Source: Symbiodinium kawagutii (taxonomy: Eukaryota; Sar; Dinophyceae; Suessiales; Symbiodiniaceae). Taken from it: 64,000 nt of DNA. The stretch is from assembly GCA_009767595.1 (NCBI GenBank), contig VSDK01012816.1:24018-88017 (forward strand). The letters are read 5' to 3'. Below the pieces are notes generated by a model. That model searched no databases, was not told where the DNA came from, and saw nothing but the letters and a program-made list of their open reading frames with translations. How positions within the stretch are numbered: position 1 is the stretch's first letter; every line of letters starts with the position of its first letter. Below, one piece after another: positions 56,847 through 64,000 of the stretch. Both the position numbers and the translations under genes were made by a program.

Positions 56847-57698
56847 ATGGTCTTCTCTTTGGATGTTGGGCCCTGGGATCCTCGGGATTGGCCCAAAGCT
56901 TATGCCACCTCTCCTTACATGAGCACTAACACCTGGTTGCTCTTCAGAGGCTTTGTCTTACTTTTCATGGCAGGCCACCTCCTCGCACACATGTTGATGT
57001 ACGTGCCAGAGGAAGGGTGGATGTACTTGATCTACCTCTCACGCTGGATGACCTTGATTGAAACCATTCAAGAGATCTTCTACTTCTTGGCCGCATTCTG
57101 GGGATCCATCCTCATTGAGAATTGCATTGTCACATCAACTGTGCCGGTCCTGGTGAAAATCCACATGGCGCTTGAGTGTATGGTCTTGCCCAACTGCATG
57201 CTCACATCAGGGCTTTATTGGATGTTCTCTCCATATTTGCCACCGCCATACGTCAGTGGTGCAGTTCATGGAGGTGATGCGGTTCTGATAAACCTGAGCT
57301 TCTTTCTTGGCCGCTTCCCCTTCGCCTTCAACAAGATGGGTTGGCTGGCGGTGGTTCCTTGGTGCTATGGTCTGTTTACAATCCTTCATTTCTACCTCAA
57401 GATTGGAACAGATGATTCTGCACCTTGCGACATGTATCCCTTGAACGAGTGCCCCGTCTATGCTCTCATTGATTGGCACAACCCTGTTCAGACATCCCTC
57501 ATGGTCTTCGGAGGTGCGCTGGTTTGTCCCCCTGTGCTCTGTGCCATCTATGTTGGTTTGACCCGACTACGTGACCACTGGGACACCGGTGCCAAGGCAT
57601 TGAGAGAGGCCATTCTGCTGCAAGATGTGGAGCCACAGGAGCCAACCCAAAACACCTTGGACTGCGAAGCAAAGAACTTCCTAACCTGCGGCGTCTGA
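56847..57698 (+). CDS. Multi-pass membrane protein, possibly rolling stone/AIG1-FAR-17a-like
   Basis: From ATG 56847 the frame gives 283 aa without introns; the frame is open further upstream but becomes less protein-like. About six or seven hydrophobic spans are visible, among them WLLFRGFVLLFMAGHLLAHM, LIETIQEIFYFLAAFWGSIL and NPVQTSLMVFGGALVCPPVL. Between them lie AVHGGDAVLINLSFFLGRFP and YGLFTILHFYL followed by PVYALIDWHNP. His-Gly, Ile-His-Phe and Asp-Trp placements of this kind recall the rolling stone and AIG1/FAR-17a-like families, but this is a visual likeness only. The C-terminus is soluble and charged. Role and location beyond a membrane are unknown. Confidence 0.75.
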   Translation: MVFSLDVGPWDPRDWPKAYATSPYMSTNTWLLFRGFVLLFMAGHLLAHMLMYVPEEGWMYLIYLSRWMTLIETIQEIFYFLAAFWGSILIENCIVTSTVPVLVKIHMALECMVLPNCMLTSGLYWMFSPYLPPPYVSGAVHGGDAVLINLSFFLGRFPFAFNKMGWLAVVPWCYGLFTILHFYLKIGTDDSAPCDMYPLNECPVYALIDWHNPVQTSLMVFGGALVCPPVLCAIYVGLTRLRDHWDTGAKALREAILLQDVEPQEPTQNTLDCEAKNFLTCGV

Positions 57699-58056
57699 GC
57701 TTCGCTGCCGTCCAGGCTTAGGCCTTGGCGATCATGTTCCAAGTTCAGCAAGGTCGAGGGCTTGAAAGCTGCGCAATGCTTTGGGTCAATGTTGGTTACC
57801 AGAAGCGGTACAAAACTGCTCCAAGTGCAGTGACGAAAGCCCTCGGTGGATGGTTTCTTTCTTAGGTGATGTAAGGATGTGAGGTGATGTAAGGTGTCAT
57901 TTCAGGGCTTGGTGATCATCCAAGAGAGATATTTCAGTGAGGCAAACAGTTCAGCAGAATGGCACAGGGGTTTCCATCACTGCTCTGCGTAAGACCCTGG
58001 ATCTGCACGGTTTTCCGCTGGATCCAAAACTGGACAGTGGGAGATGGTCGCAGATT

Positions 58057-58413
58057 TTACCTCGGCTTTGATGAAACTAGGAAGCAAAAACAAAAACCGC
58101 GTGCGCGCTCTGGGAATTTGCAGTTTTGATCATCTTTGATCCATGTTTGGGTGGAGCCATGTCTTGGAAAGAATGCGCAACCTTCGTTGCAAGCATTCCG
58201 AACCATTTCGTTGCTGGCGTGGTTTGGGAAGCACACGATGGTCATTTCACATAGCCGTTCGTTGGCCAGTCGCTCAGCCCCGGTTGCTATCGGTTGCTGA
58301 GCTTCCCCGCTGCAGCTGCCAGGCAGATCAGAACACAGCGGCTTGAAAGGCTGGTAGACTGAGCGAACACTATGAACACTGCTGGGAAGAAAATCAAGGC
58401 AGTAAGAAGACAC
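58057..58413 (-). CDS. Possible - strand ORF, hypothetical protein
   Basis: A 118-aa frame with ATG contains NEMVRNACNEGCAFFPRHG then STQTWIKDDQNCKFPERARG. The central part reads as protein with several Cys. No domain is recognised. The preceding 57.7-58.05 kb is likely 3' UTR of the + strand gene. Confidence 0.35.
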   Translation of the reverse strand: MSSYCLDFLPSSVHSVRSVYQPFKPLCSDLPGSCSGEAQQPIATGAERLANERLCEMTIVCFPNHASNEMVRNACNEGCAFFPRHGSTQTWIKDDQNCKFPERARGFCFCFLVSSKPR

Positions 58414-58667
58414 GCTGCAGTAAAGCTAGGGACCTAGGGTCAGTCAAAACGCTCGCATGGTTGGAGAATCTCGCGCAGAATCCCTGTGCTTTGAGAGTAA
58501 TACCGAATAATTGAGCGGGCTCAGGGTTTCAACATGTGTCAAAGGCTGCGAGCCTTTTTTTCTGTCAACTGTATGTCGCAGGGGTTTACAGGATGGCAGA
58601 GGCGGGACGATGGTGAGTATTTTGGACGAGGCCGCTTGTTCATGCACAGTACTTTTGACAACATCAT

Positions 58668-58949
58668 CTATCCACATGAGGACCAGCATGGAAAAGCCTG
58701 AGCAATGGCCAGTTTCCTCCTAACTTGGCATACCGGTCCATGGATCCACTGCCAAGTCCCGCATTCATTGGGTTTGGGCTCAAAACCAGTGACGAGCCGA
58801 GAGAGCCTCCCCGGGAGCCTCAATGCTGCTTGGTTTGCCAACCATGGGACCTTGCCCATCCTTGCCTTGTTGAACTTTGTGTCACATGACTCACTGGAGC
58901 TATGGAGCTGCTGAGTTACACACAATGTTGCACAATGGTAGCACGTCAC
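58668..58949. CDS. Exon-like segment, strand unsettled
   Basis: The - strand reads KVPWLANQAALRLPGRLSRL and NECGTWQWIHGPVCQVRRK. The + strand reads TWHTGPWIHCQVPHSLGLG and is equally open. I cannot choose between them. Confidence 0.25.
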
Positions 58950-60087
58950 TGCTCCCCAGACATTCGAAGTAATAGTCGAGTTTCAATGGTTGCTAATTTG
59001 CCGCCGGCCCATGGGAAACATTTGGTTGCTATGACCCTGCTGTGATGGGGTCGTAGCGATCCGTCAGCATGCAAACTGTCCTGATTCCAACAAACATGCT
59101 GTGACCAAAGTTGTTGTTTGTAACTATGGTTGTTGTAATCATCAGTGCTAACCACGATTAACCACTATCAACCATCATAGCCCATAGCTGAGGTATATCA
59201 TAAGAAACATGTGCCTGTTGGCCTACGTTCTTGCGTGTGTCTAGTCAGCATCGAGTTGAGGTTCCTACGCGCTGCTGGTTGGGGTTTAGGGCGGGATTCG
59301 GAACTAAGATGAACCAACCAATGCATGACACCTTGGAGATCTTAACGGGATTATGATTATTGTATGGTGAGCCAGTATTCGATTGATAGTTCAATGAAGC
59401 GAAGTTCAACAGCAAATCGACATTCGCAACAGCAGCGTCAGTTTTAAGTTTCTTTTTTTGTGCCCTTGAAATATCGGAGCCAGTTGTGATCCCCATGACT
59501 GCACGATCCCCAGGTTTGCTACCTTCATCATTATCGATGTCAGAGGAGCCTGAACTGTAGCGCCTGAACTGTAGCAGCTACGTACCATGGTGGGTGGATT
59601 ACTTTCTAATGATCCTCACTTGGCCATGGAGTGGAGAGATGTTGAGAGCCATTGAAATCAGTTAATTATTGGTACTTTTTGGGTGATATGTAACATTGCA
59701 ATAGGAGATCTCGCCTGCATCATGGCTAAACATGCAACTTTCAGACAGCATGTGGCTTGGGCCCATGACCAGCCTGCACAGGACATGATGCATTCAGAAA
59801 GCTGCGAAGCCGTATCGCTGCTGCAAAGATCCAGTTGCCCGTCGGCAGATTACAGCCATGTATTGGCATAACGTTGGTAGAAATTATGGTGTGGCAGGCA
59901 GCAAGAGCACATTAGAGCACCTGAGCAATCAATAGTTTTTTTTTTTTTTTTTGGCGCATTTAATCATAATATCTAAGCATCTCAGATGGCAGGCACACTT
60001 TATACAAAACTATTATTACAATTATTACAGTAACTGCCATGGCAGGAGCAAGAGCATATAGAGTAATCAGCAGCAATAGAATGTGGG
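58950..60087. other. No supportable gene
   Basis: AT-rich with AACCATCA words near 59.15 kb and a 14-base poly-T at 59.94 kb. Frames are short and repeat-like. Confidence 0.4.
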
Positions 60088-60435
60088 TCAATGCCAATGA
60101 TGATCACTAAACTTGGTTGTTCCTGATGTTTCACTCACGTTTCGTGTCATGCAATGGCAGCCAGTGGTCAGGGAGGTGTTGTCCTCCAATTGTTTTGCAC
60201 CTCGGCGTTTTGTGCAGGTGGCTGTAGCATGGCACTGGTGATAAGGAACCCTGGTACAACTAAGGCAGTGCGTCGGAGCGCTTGCTACATCCAGTGATTC
60301 TGCCTGAAGGACGGCCCACTGTTCTACATAGCCGCGGCTATGACGAGGCATCGTTGGAATGGCCCTGGTTGGGAAGTCTTGCCATGTCTTACCACTTCTA
60401 TATAGGGCTTCATATTGCCGGAATGGTTGGGGCAA
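60088..60435 (-). CDS. Possible - strand ORF, hypothetical protein
   Basis: The frame reads PFRQYEALYRSGKTWQDFP, RHSRGYVEQWAVLQAESLD and THCLSCTRVPYHQCHATATC. The Cys/His pairs (CxxC, HxC) could bind zinc. The overlapping + frame at 60282 is hydrophobic and less convincing. Confidence 0.35.
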   Translation of the reverse strand: MPQPFRQYEALYRSGKTWQDFPTRAIPTMPRHSRGYVEQWAVLQAESLDVASAPTHCLSCTRVPYHQCHATATCTKRRGAKQLEDNTSLTTGCHCMTRNVSETSGTTKFSDHHWH

Positions 60436-60969
60436 CGCCCCATGCTCATCTCATCAGTTTTGACAGTTTGACATGTTTCGACCTTGGCAACAGAAAAGAT
60501 GAGAAAACGTAGTGGCAGTTGTTGAGACTTGACTGCATCCAGCGTTGAAACGGAGAAAACGGTGCTGGTAGTATTGATGACGGACGCTGTAGATTGAGAT
60601 TCTCATCACTTGACCCATCCAGCCGGATTTCTTTTCACAAAGTTGCAAAGTTCCCGCTTTGCAGGCGGCATTGTTGGAGATGAGCACGTACATGACGGGA
60701 TGCTTCTCAACTGACTACAACGAATGGACGACCCCCGGTTGCACTATGAAGTCGTTTCTTCTTGTATCACACTTATTTATGTAGACAGCGCAGGCCACTA
60801 TTGAACATCGTGCATATCATATCGTGTGATGACTGGTTTTCAACCGTTATCAACAATGGGTTATTGACAACTAATTACAGGTAGTAAGTACTGAGCACAT
60901 GTAAGTACTACCCTAGCAGAAGAATCACGCAACCATTTTTGACCACTCCACGAGGATTTACAGTATTTT

Positions 60970-61386
60970 TTGTTTGCAAGTCACGGCTTGGATGAAGGTC
61001 TTGCATCGCAAACAAATGCCATGCAACGTGGCATGGCAACTATCACGCCCGGTGCCAAGCGACTGGACGAGGGCCAGCCCATGCTTGGCCGACGGCTGTT
61101 GAAGGATACGGTATATGTATACATACATAGTCTTGGTGCATTTTGTTACCAAAATGCCGCCGTGCCTAGCATCATCATGTCACAGGTGGATCCTGGTGTG
61201 CCCGCAAGTCAAACTCAGAAATCGGTACTGGTGCCCAATTACCAGCAACACATGCCCGACTGGCTCAAGTTTTACAGCAGAGAGCACCATGTCCCAGCAG
61301 ATTTAGAGTTTTTCCGGCAGTCCATGTTCCTTTCTGTAGCGACTGCTCAGACTTGCGCACCGGGTAGTCAGTCACTTTTTAGCTGA
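60970..61386 (+). CDS. Putative 3' exon, hypothetical protein
   Basis: A frame of about 138 codons ends at TAG and opens at the acceptor-like TTTGCAAG near 60978. It reads AKRLDEGQPMLGRRLLKDTV, then SVLVPNYQQHMPDWLKFYSR and EHHVPADLEFFRQSMFLSVA. It is charged and aromatic, with no stop over 400 bp. No family is recognised. Confidence 0.45.
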   Translation: MFASHGLDEGLASQTNAMQRGMATITPGAKRLDEGQPMLGRRLLKDTVYVYIHSLGAFCYQNAAVPSIIMSQVDPGVPASQTQKSVLVPNYQQHMPDWLKFYSREHHVPADLEFFRQSMFLSVATAQTCAPGSQSLFS

Positions 61387-61409
61387 CTACACCGCATGCA
61401 ACTTATTCA

Positions 61410-61557
61410 CCCTCACATGTCATCACATATCATCGCATATCATCACCATATCATGGCGTATCATCGCATATCATCACATATCATCACATATCATGGCATA
61501 TCATCGCGTATCATCGCATATCATCACGTATCATCGCATATCATGGCATATCATCAG
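61410..61557. repeat. 10-bp tandem repeat CATATCATCR
   Basis: About 14 units of CATATCATCG, CATATCATCA and CATATCATGG follow the exon ending at 61386. Confidence 0.9.
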
Positions 61558-61859
61558 GATAATTCACCATCGCTCACCAGCTCACCCAAGCTGACCTTCA
61601 GTGCATCACCGGATGCCATGGATTTGAGGTCGTTGTGGGAGTTCCAGTTGCTTGGGGTGCCAGCATCCGAGATCTGGACAGTGGCCACCTGAGAGCCAGC
61701 AATCAACTGTGACCGGTGAAGCATTGCTAAGATTTGAATTGAGTGCTTAATAGATGTTAATAACCCAATGGGATTGGTGGTTTGGTTGCCCAGTAAATCT
61801 ATAACTATAACTATAACCATCAATCATTTGGTTGGCTGGTTGACAAGCATGTTTTTCAT

Positions 61860-62426
61860 AGGGGTTGAAACATCAAACAGTTAAGCATGCTTAAGAATAT
61901 TAAGAAAGGCAAGCTCGTGAGATTTGAATTAGATAATTAAGCGTGGTTAAGTGGATGAAAAGTGATTTTATGATTTCAACATGAGAGAAAGGCTAAACTC
62001 TCCGTAGTTAACTTTAGTCTTCGGCTGGAATATCTTCAGGAAATGGCTCCGGGACTGGTAAAACGATATAGTGAACTCCCAAAACCGATAACGTAAGAGA
62101 ACCTAAGATAACTTAAGAGATTCAGCCTTTTTAAACAATCCAGATTTGTATTAAAGTACCCAGAGGTTTGGAACGATAAGCAGAACGATAACAGTTAGAG
62201 TAGGGCAATCCCATCTTATGTGGGACGCCCCACCCTATGATACAACCAAAACCAGAACAATAAACCATCATCAATAAAACCAAAACCACCAACCAAAAAC
62301 CAAAACCATACCATAAAACCATAACAAACAACCAACAACAACAAAATAGAAGAAGATAAAGACTATAACAAAACCAAAACAACAAACTATAATAAGAATA
62401 ATTCAATGAACCTAACCACGACTTCC
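61860..62426. other. Transition from host-like to virus-like sequence
   Basis: Host-type exons and ATGGTT words stop. TTAAG-rich sequence follows, with a GTGGGACGCCCCAC hairpin at about 62220, then a low-complexity AAACCA/ACAACA-rich stretch (62240-62400). A - strand frame (62131-62406) is very hydrophobic and lacks an ATG; I attribute it to the low complexity. No gene is called. Confidence 0.45.
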
Positions 62427-62452
62427 ATTTTATAATGTTAATATTATAAAAT
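62427..62452 (-). terminator. Perfect A/T hairpin after the zinc-finger gene
   Basis: ATTTTATAAT and ATTATAAAAT form a perfect 10-bp stem around a 6-base loop, 5 bp past the stop codon. Palindromic hairpins at gene ends mark transcript 3' ends in mimivirus-type viruses. Confidence 0.65.
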
Positions 62453-62457
62453 GAAAT

Positions 62458-62709
62458 TTATTGCCCTTGCTTCTTCAGATTTCCTTTGTGCATTGCTGAT
62501 ACTAAATGCTTGTCCCAATTAACATCCCTTGCCATAAATTTACACAAATGACAATAGGTTTTAGGATATAATTTATGGATTTCTTCTGCTTTCTTCCTGT
62601 TGTATTCTCTTTTGCGGTCTATACATCTATCACAACTTAAGCAACCATAAGTAAAGGCTTTACCTTGTTTTCTACAATGACAACTGGCACATTTTTGTAA
62701 TTCTTCCAT
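62458..62709 (-). CDS. Virus-like zinc-finger protein
   Basis: An ATG-initiated 83-aa protein. The N-terminal half has CASC and later CLSC..C, a likely four-Cys zinc site (residues ~7-27), followed by a basic helix (DRKREYNRKKAEEIHK). The C-terminal half has CHLCKFMARDVNWDKHLVSAMH, written here only to show C-x2-C-x11-H-x5-H spacing, typical of U1/matrin-type C2H2 fingers. Small proteins of this build are common in algal large DNA viruses and polinton-like viruses. It is AT-rich and intronless, unlike the rest of the window. A shared promoter element lies 36 bp upstream and a hairpin directly downstream. The likely role is nucleic acid binding; the target is unknown. Confidence 0.7.
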   Translation of the reverse strand: MEELQKCASCHCRKQGKAFTYGCLSCDRCIDRKREYNRKKAEEIHKLYPKTYCHLCKFMARDVNWDKHLVSAMHKGNLKKQGQ

Positions 62710-62715
62710 TACTCA

Positions 62716-62758
62716 CTTAATTTAAAGGGTAATATTTCTTTAGACCTTTTTAGACATT
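62716..62758 (-). promoter_or_regulatory. Conserved viral-type promoter element (copy 1)
   Basis: On the - strand this reads AATGTCTAAAAAGG, TCTAAAGAAATATTACC and TAAATTAAG in order. The TCTAAAAAGG core starts about 45 bp and ends about 36 bp before the ATG at 62709. It matches copy 2 almost throughout. Confidence 0.7.
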
Positions 62759-62813
62759 GTAGCCAAATAGAAAAATTCAATGAACCCCTATCCCATCTTT
62801 TCCAACCAATAAA

Positions 62814-62835
62814 TCTAATAATGTATATTATTAGA
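62814..62835 (-). terminator. Perfect A/T hairpin after the 188-aa gene
   Basis: TCTAATAAT and ATTATTAGA form a perfect 9-bp stem with a 4-base loop, 6 bp past the stop at 62842. Confidence 0.65.
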
Positions 62836-62841
62836 ATTATG

Positions 62842-63408
62842 TTAGTTTTCAATAACTATTAACTTAAAATGAAATGCCTGTATTCCTACAATACTATCTT
62901 TATCAGGGTCTTCATCTATATCTTCCTGTATCTCATCCACTGCTTCGCTTAAGATATAATCTAAATGGTCTTCACTCACATATTCGCCAATGTCATTTCT
63001 ATAGTAAATTTCTCTATAACTAAATTCATTTTCTCCATATTCTCTATCGGGTAATTTTGCCATTATTTGGACTTCAATATCAAGTTGAACTTTGAAATCT
63101 GAATTATCTTCTACTTCTTCGTAAATCAAAGATAATATTTCTTCTTGTTCTCGGGTGATTATGTTTTGTATGCTTTTCAAACTAAATGGCACTCCCTCTC
63201 TTAATATACAGTATTCAATTGTATGTATCTTTCTACGGCGTCTCATCCTTTTAGTGGTTCTTTTCGGTCCGTATCTTGTAATCTTATATTTGTTTTGTAT
63301 TCTCCTTAATGCTTTGCTATGTTTTATTTTCACATATTCAGGTTCTCCGTGAGTATAGCACACAATATTTTTTAACACATCATCAGGCAGTGTATTAATA
63401 AACTCCAT
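62842..63408 (-). CDS. Virus-like hypothetical protein with F-box-like start
   Basis: An ATG-initiated 188-aa protein. The start (MEFINTLPDDVLKNIVCY) resembles the first helix of an F-box, common in large DNA viruses. A basic patch follows (KRTTKRMRRRRKIH, residues ~50-63), then a helical part with ITREQEEILSLIYEEVED and a strongly acidic C-terminal region (EAVDEIQEDIDEDPDKD). I recognise no complete domain, so function is open. It lies 132 bp upstream of the zinc-finger gene on the same strand, with its own promoter copy and hairpin. Its AT-rich, Ile/Lys/Glu-rich composition contrasts with host genes. Confidence 0.7.
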   Translation of the reverse strand: MEFINTLPDDVLKNIVCYTHGEPEYVKIKHSKALRRIQNKYKITRYGPKRTTKRMRRRRKIHTIEYCILREGVPFSLKSIQNIITREQEEILSLIYEEVEDNSDFKVQLDIEVQIMAKLPDREYGENEFSYREIYYRNDIGEYVSEDHLDYILSEAVDEIQEDIDEDPDKDSIVGIQAFHFKLIVIEN

Positions 63409-63414
63409 TTTTTA

Positions 63415-63458
63415 CTTAATTTATTAAGGTAATATTTCTTTAAACCTTTTTAGACATT
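63415..63458 (-). promoter_or_regulatory. Conserved viral-type promoter element (copy 2)
   Basis: The - strand order is AATGTCTAAAAAGG, TTTAAAGAAATATTACC and AAATTAAG, with the TCTAAAAAGG core ending 37 bp before the ATG at 63408. The spacing equals that of copy 1 within one base. Confidence 0.7.
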
Positions 63459-63475
63459 AAAGCCCAATAATCTAA

Positions 63476-64000
63476 TCACCTAAAACATACAACATTTACG
63501 GCTCTCATAATTTCTTCCACTAACTTCAGGGGTATTTTATATAAATCACTCTGCTTGAATAAGGTGTGATTATCTGACCAAGTTTCCTTTTTACCACTGG
63601 GTGCTCTCTGTGCTGTTTCTTTGTGCCTATTCCCATTCATCATCCCGCAATCCCTTTTACAAAGCGATTTAGGTTTCCATCCTTCAAGGTTAGTCCATAA
63701 TCTGGTTCTCTTCCTATAGGGCATACCATACTTGCAATAATCCACATCAAAGTATGGAAGCTCCTTCATAAACTCCTGCTTCTTCAGCAATCCGGTTTGG
63801 GGGTTCTCAATGAACCACACCATCGGCTTTAAGTAGTCAATAATCTCAAGTGTTTTCAAAACGATTTTGTTTGCTTCGTCAATCTTTCTCACTCCTGTTG
63901 TTTTAGCTATGCTGTATTCAATGCAAGGAGGCGAAGCCCAAATAAAGTCAAAGTATCCAACATCATATTGCTTGTAGTCCCATTCCAGTATGTCGCAGTT
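63476..64000 (-). CDS. C5-cytosine DNA methyltransferase (5'-truncated by window edge)
   Basis: The frame is open from the window edge (64000) to a TGA at 63476, 174 residues of the C-terminal part. Visible motifs of the DNA (cytosine-5) methyltransferase family: IWASPPCIEYS (motif IV, catalytic Cys in PPC), VWFIENPQTGLL (motif VI, ENP) and YGMPYRKRTRLWTN (motif VIII, RxR). The SAM-binding motif I would lie beyond the edge. The GTG within the frame is not a start, since motif IV lies upstream of it. Enzymes of this compact type occur in phages and large algal viruses, where they modify the viral genome. AT-rich and intronless, it lies 67 bp upstream of the 188-aa gene. Confidence 0.85.
   Translation of the reverse strand, partial: NCDILEWDYKQYDVGYFDFIWASPPCIEYSIAKTTGVRKIDEANKIVLKTLEIIDYLKPMVWFIENPQTGLLKKQEFMKELPYFDVDYCKYGMPYRKRTRLWTNLEGWKPKSLCKRDCGMMNGNRHKETAQRAPSGKKETWSDNHTLFKQSDLYKIPLKLVEEIMRAVNVVCFR

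Noticed and set aside
61410..61557. Regular short repeats considered as a CRISPR array
   Set aside because: Units are contiguous 10-mers with no spacers, in a eukaryotic setting.
62131..62406. 91-codon hydrophobic - strand frame
   Set aside because: It starts without ATG and its composition comes from a low-complexity AAACCA/ACAACA tract.

Overview
The window reads as nuclear DNA of a dinoflagellate, most likely a symbiodiniacean or other Suessiales relative. The evidence is: genes cut into many short GC-rich exons separated by long introns; inferred intron donors that are GC or GA as well as GT; a block of TTTAGGG-type telomere-like repeats; abundant simple repeats; and exon-like segments that lie almost all on the + strand. 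Two assembly gaps are present (9765-10680 and 20930-20960). The last ~1.6 kb (about 62.4-64.0 kb) is different: AT-rich, tightly packed, intronless, all on the - strand, and virus-like.

Layout. 1.4-8.8 kb holds a fragmented coiled-coil gene and a multi-exon gene whose last four exons join in frame. 9.3-11.0 kb is a 12/24-bp minisatellite that contains the larger gap. 13.5-16.5 kb holds an AlkB-type 2-oxoglutarate/Fe(II) dioxygenase gene, reconstructed exon by exon from the conserved protein pattern. 16.9-18.6 kb is an intronless membrane protein with a PAS-like segment. 19.6-29 kb holds isolated exons, a MITE with a 91-bp tandem duplication beside it, a decayed coding segment and the telomere-like array. 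29-33 kb holds a two-exon candidate and a HEAT-like helical-repeat gene. 33.9-45 kb holds several multi-exon genes of unknown function, a second minisatellite in inverted orientation that shares a leader with the first, and microsatellites. 45-53 kb holds exon fragments and more MITE copies. 53.6-55.3 kb is a 5'-truncated retroelement with an RNase H domain. 56.8-57.7 kb is a clear multi-pass membrane protein gene. 60-61.4 kb holds two further exon candidates.

The virus-like end has three genes: a C2H2-type zinc-finger protein, an acidic protein with an F-box-like start, and the C-terminal part of a C5-cytosine DNA methyltransferase that runs off the window. The first two share a ~43-bp upstream element at the same distance from the ATG, and both have a perfect A/T-rich hairpin just past the stop. 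This resembles the promoter and terminator organisation of algal nucleocytoplasmic large DNA viruses and polinton-like viruses. It is either an endogenous viral segment or an assembly join, and the window alone cannot decide.

Exon calls rest on open frames, codon-like composition, AG acceptors and phase agreement, read by eye without transcripts. Most single-exon calls are therefore tentative.
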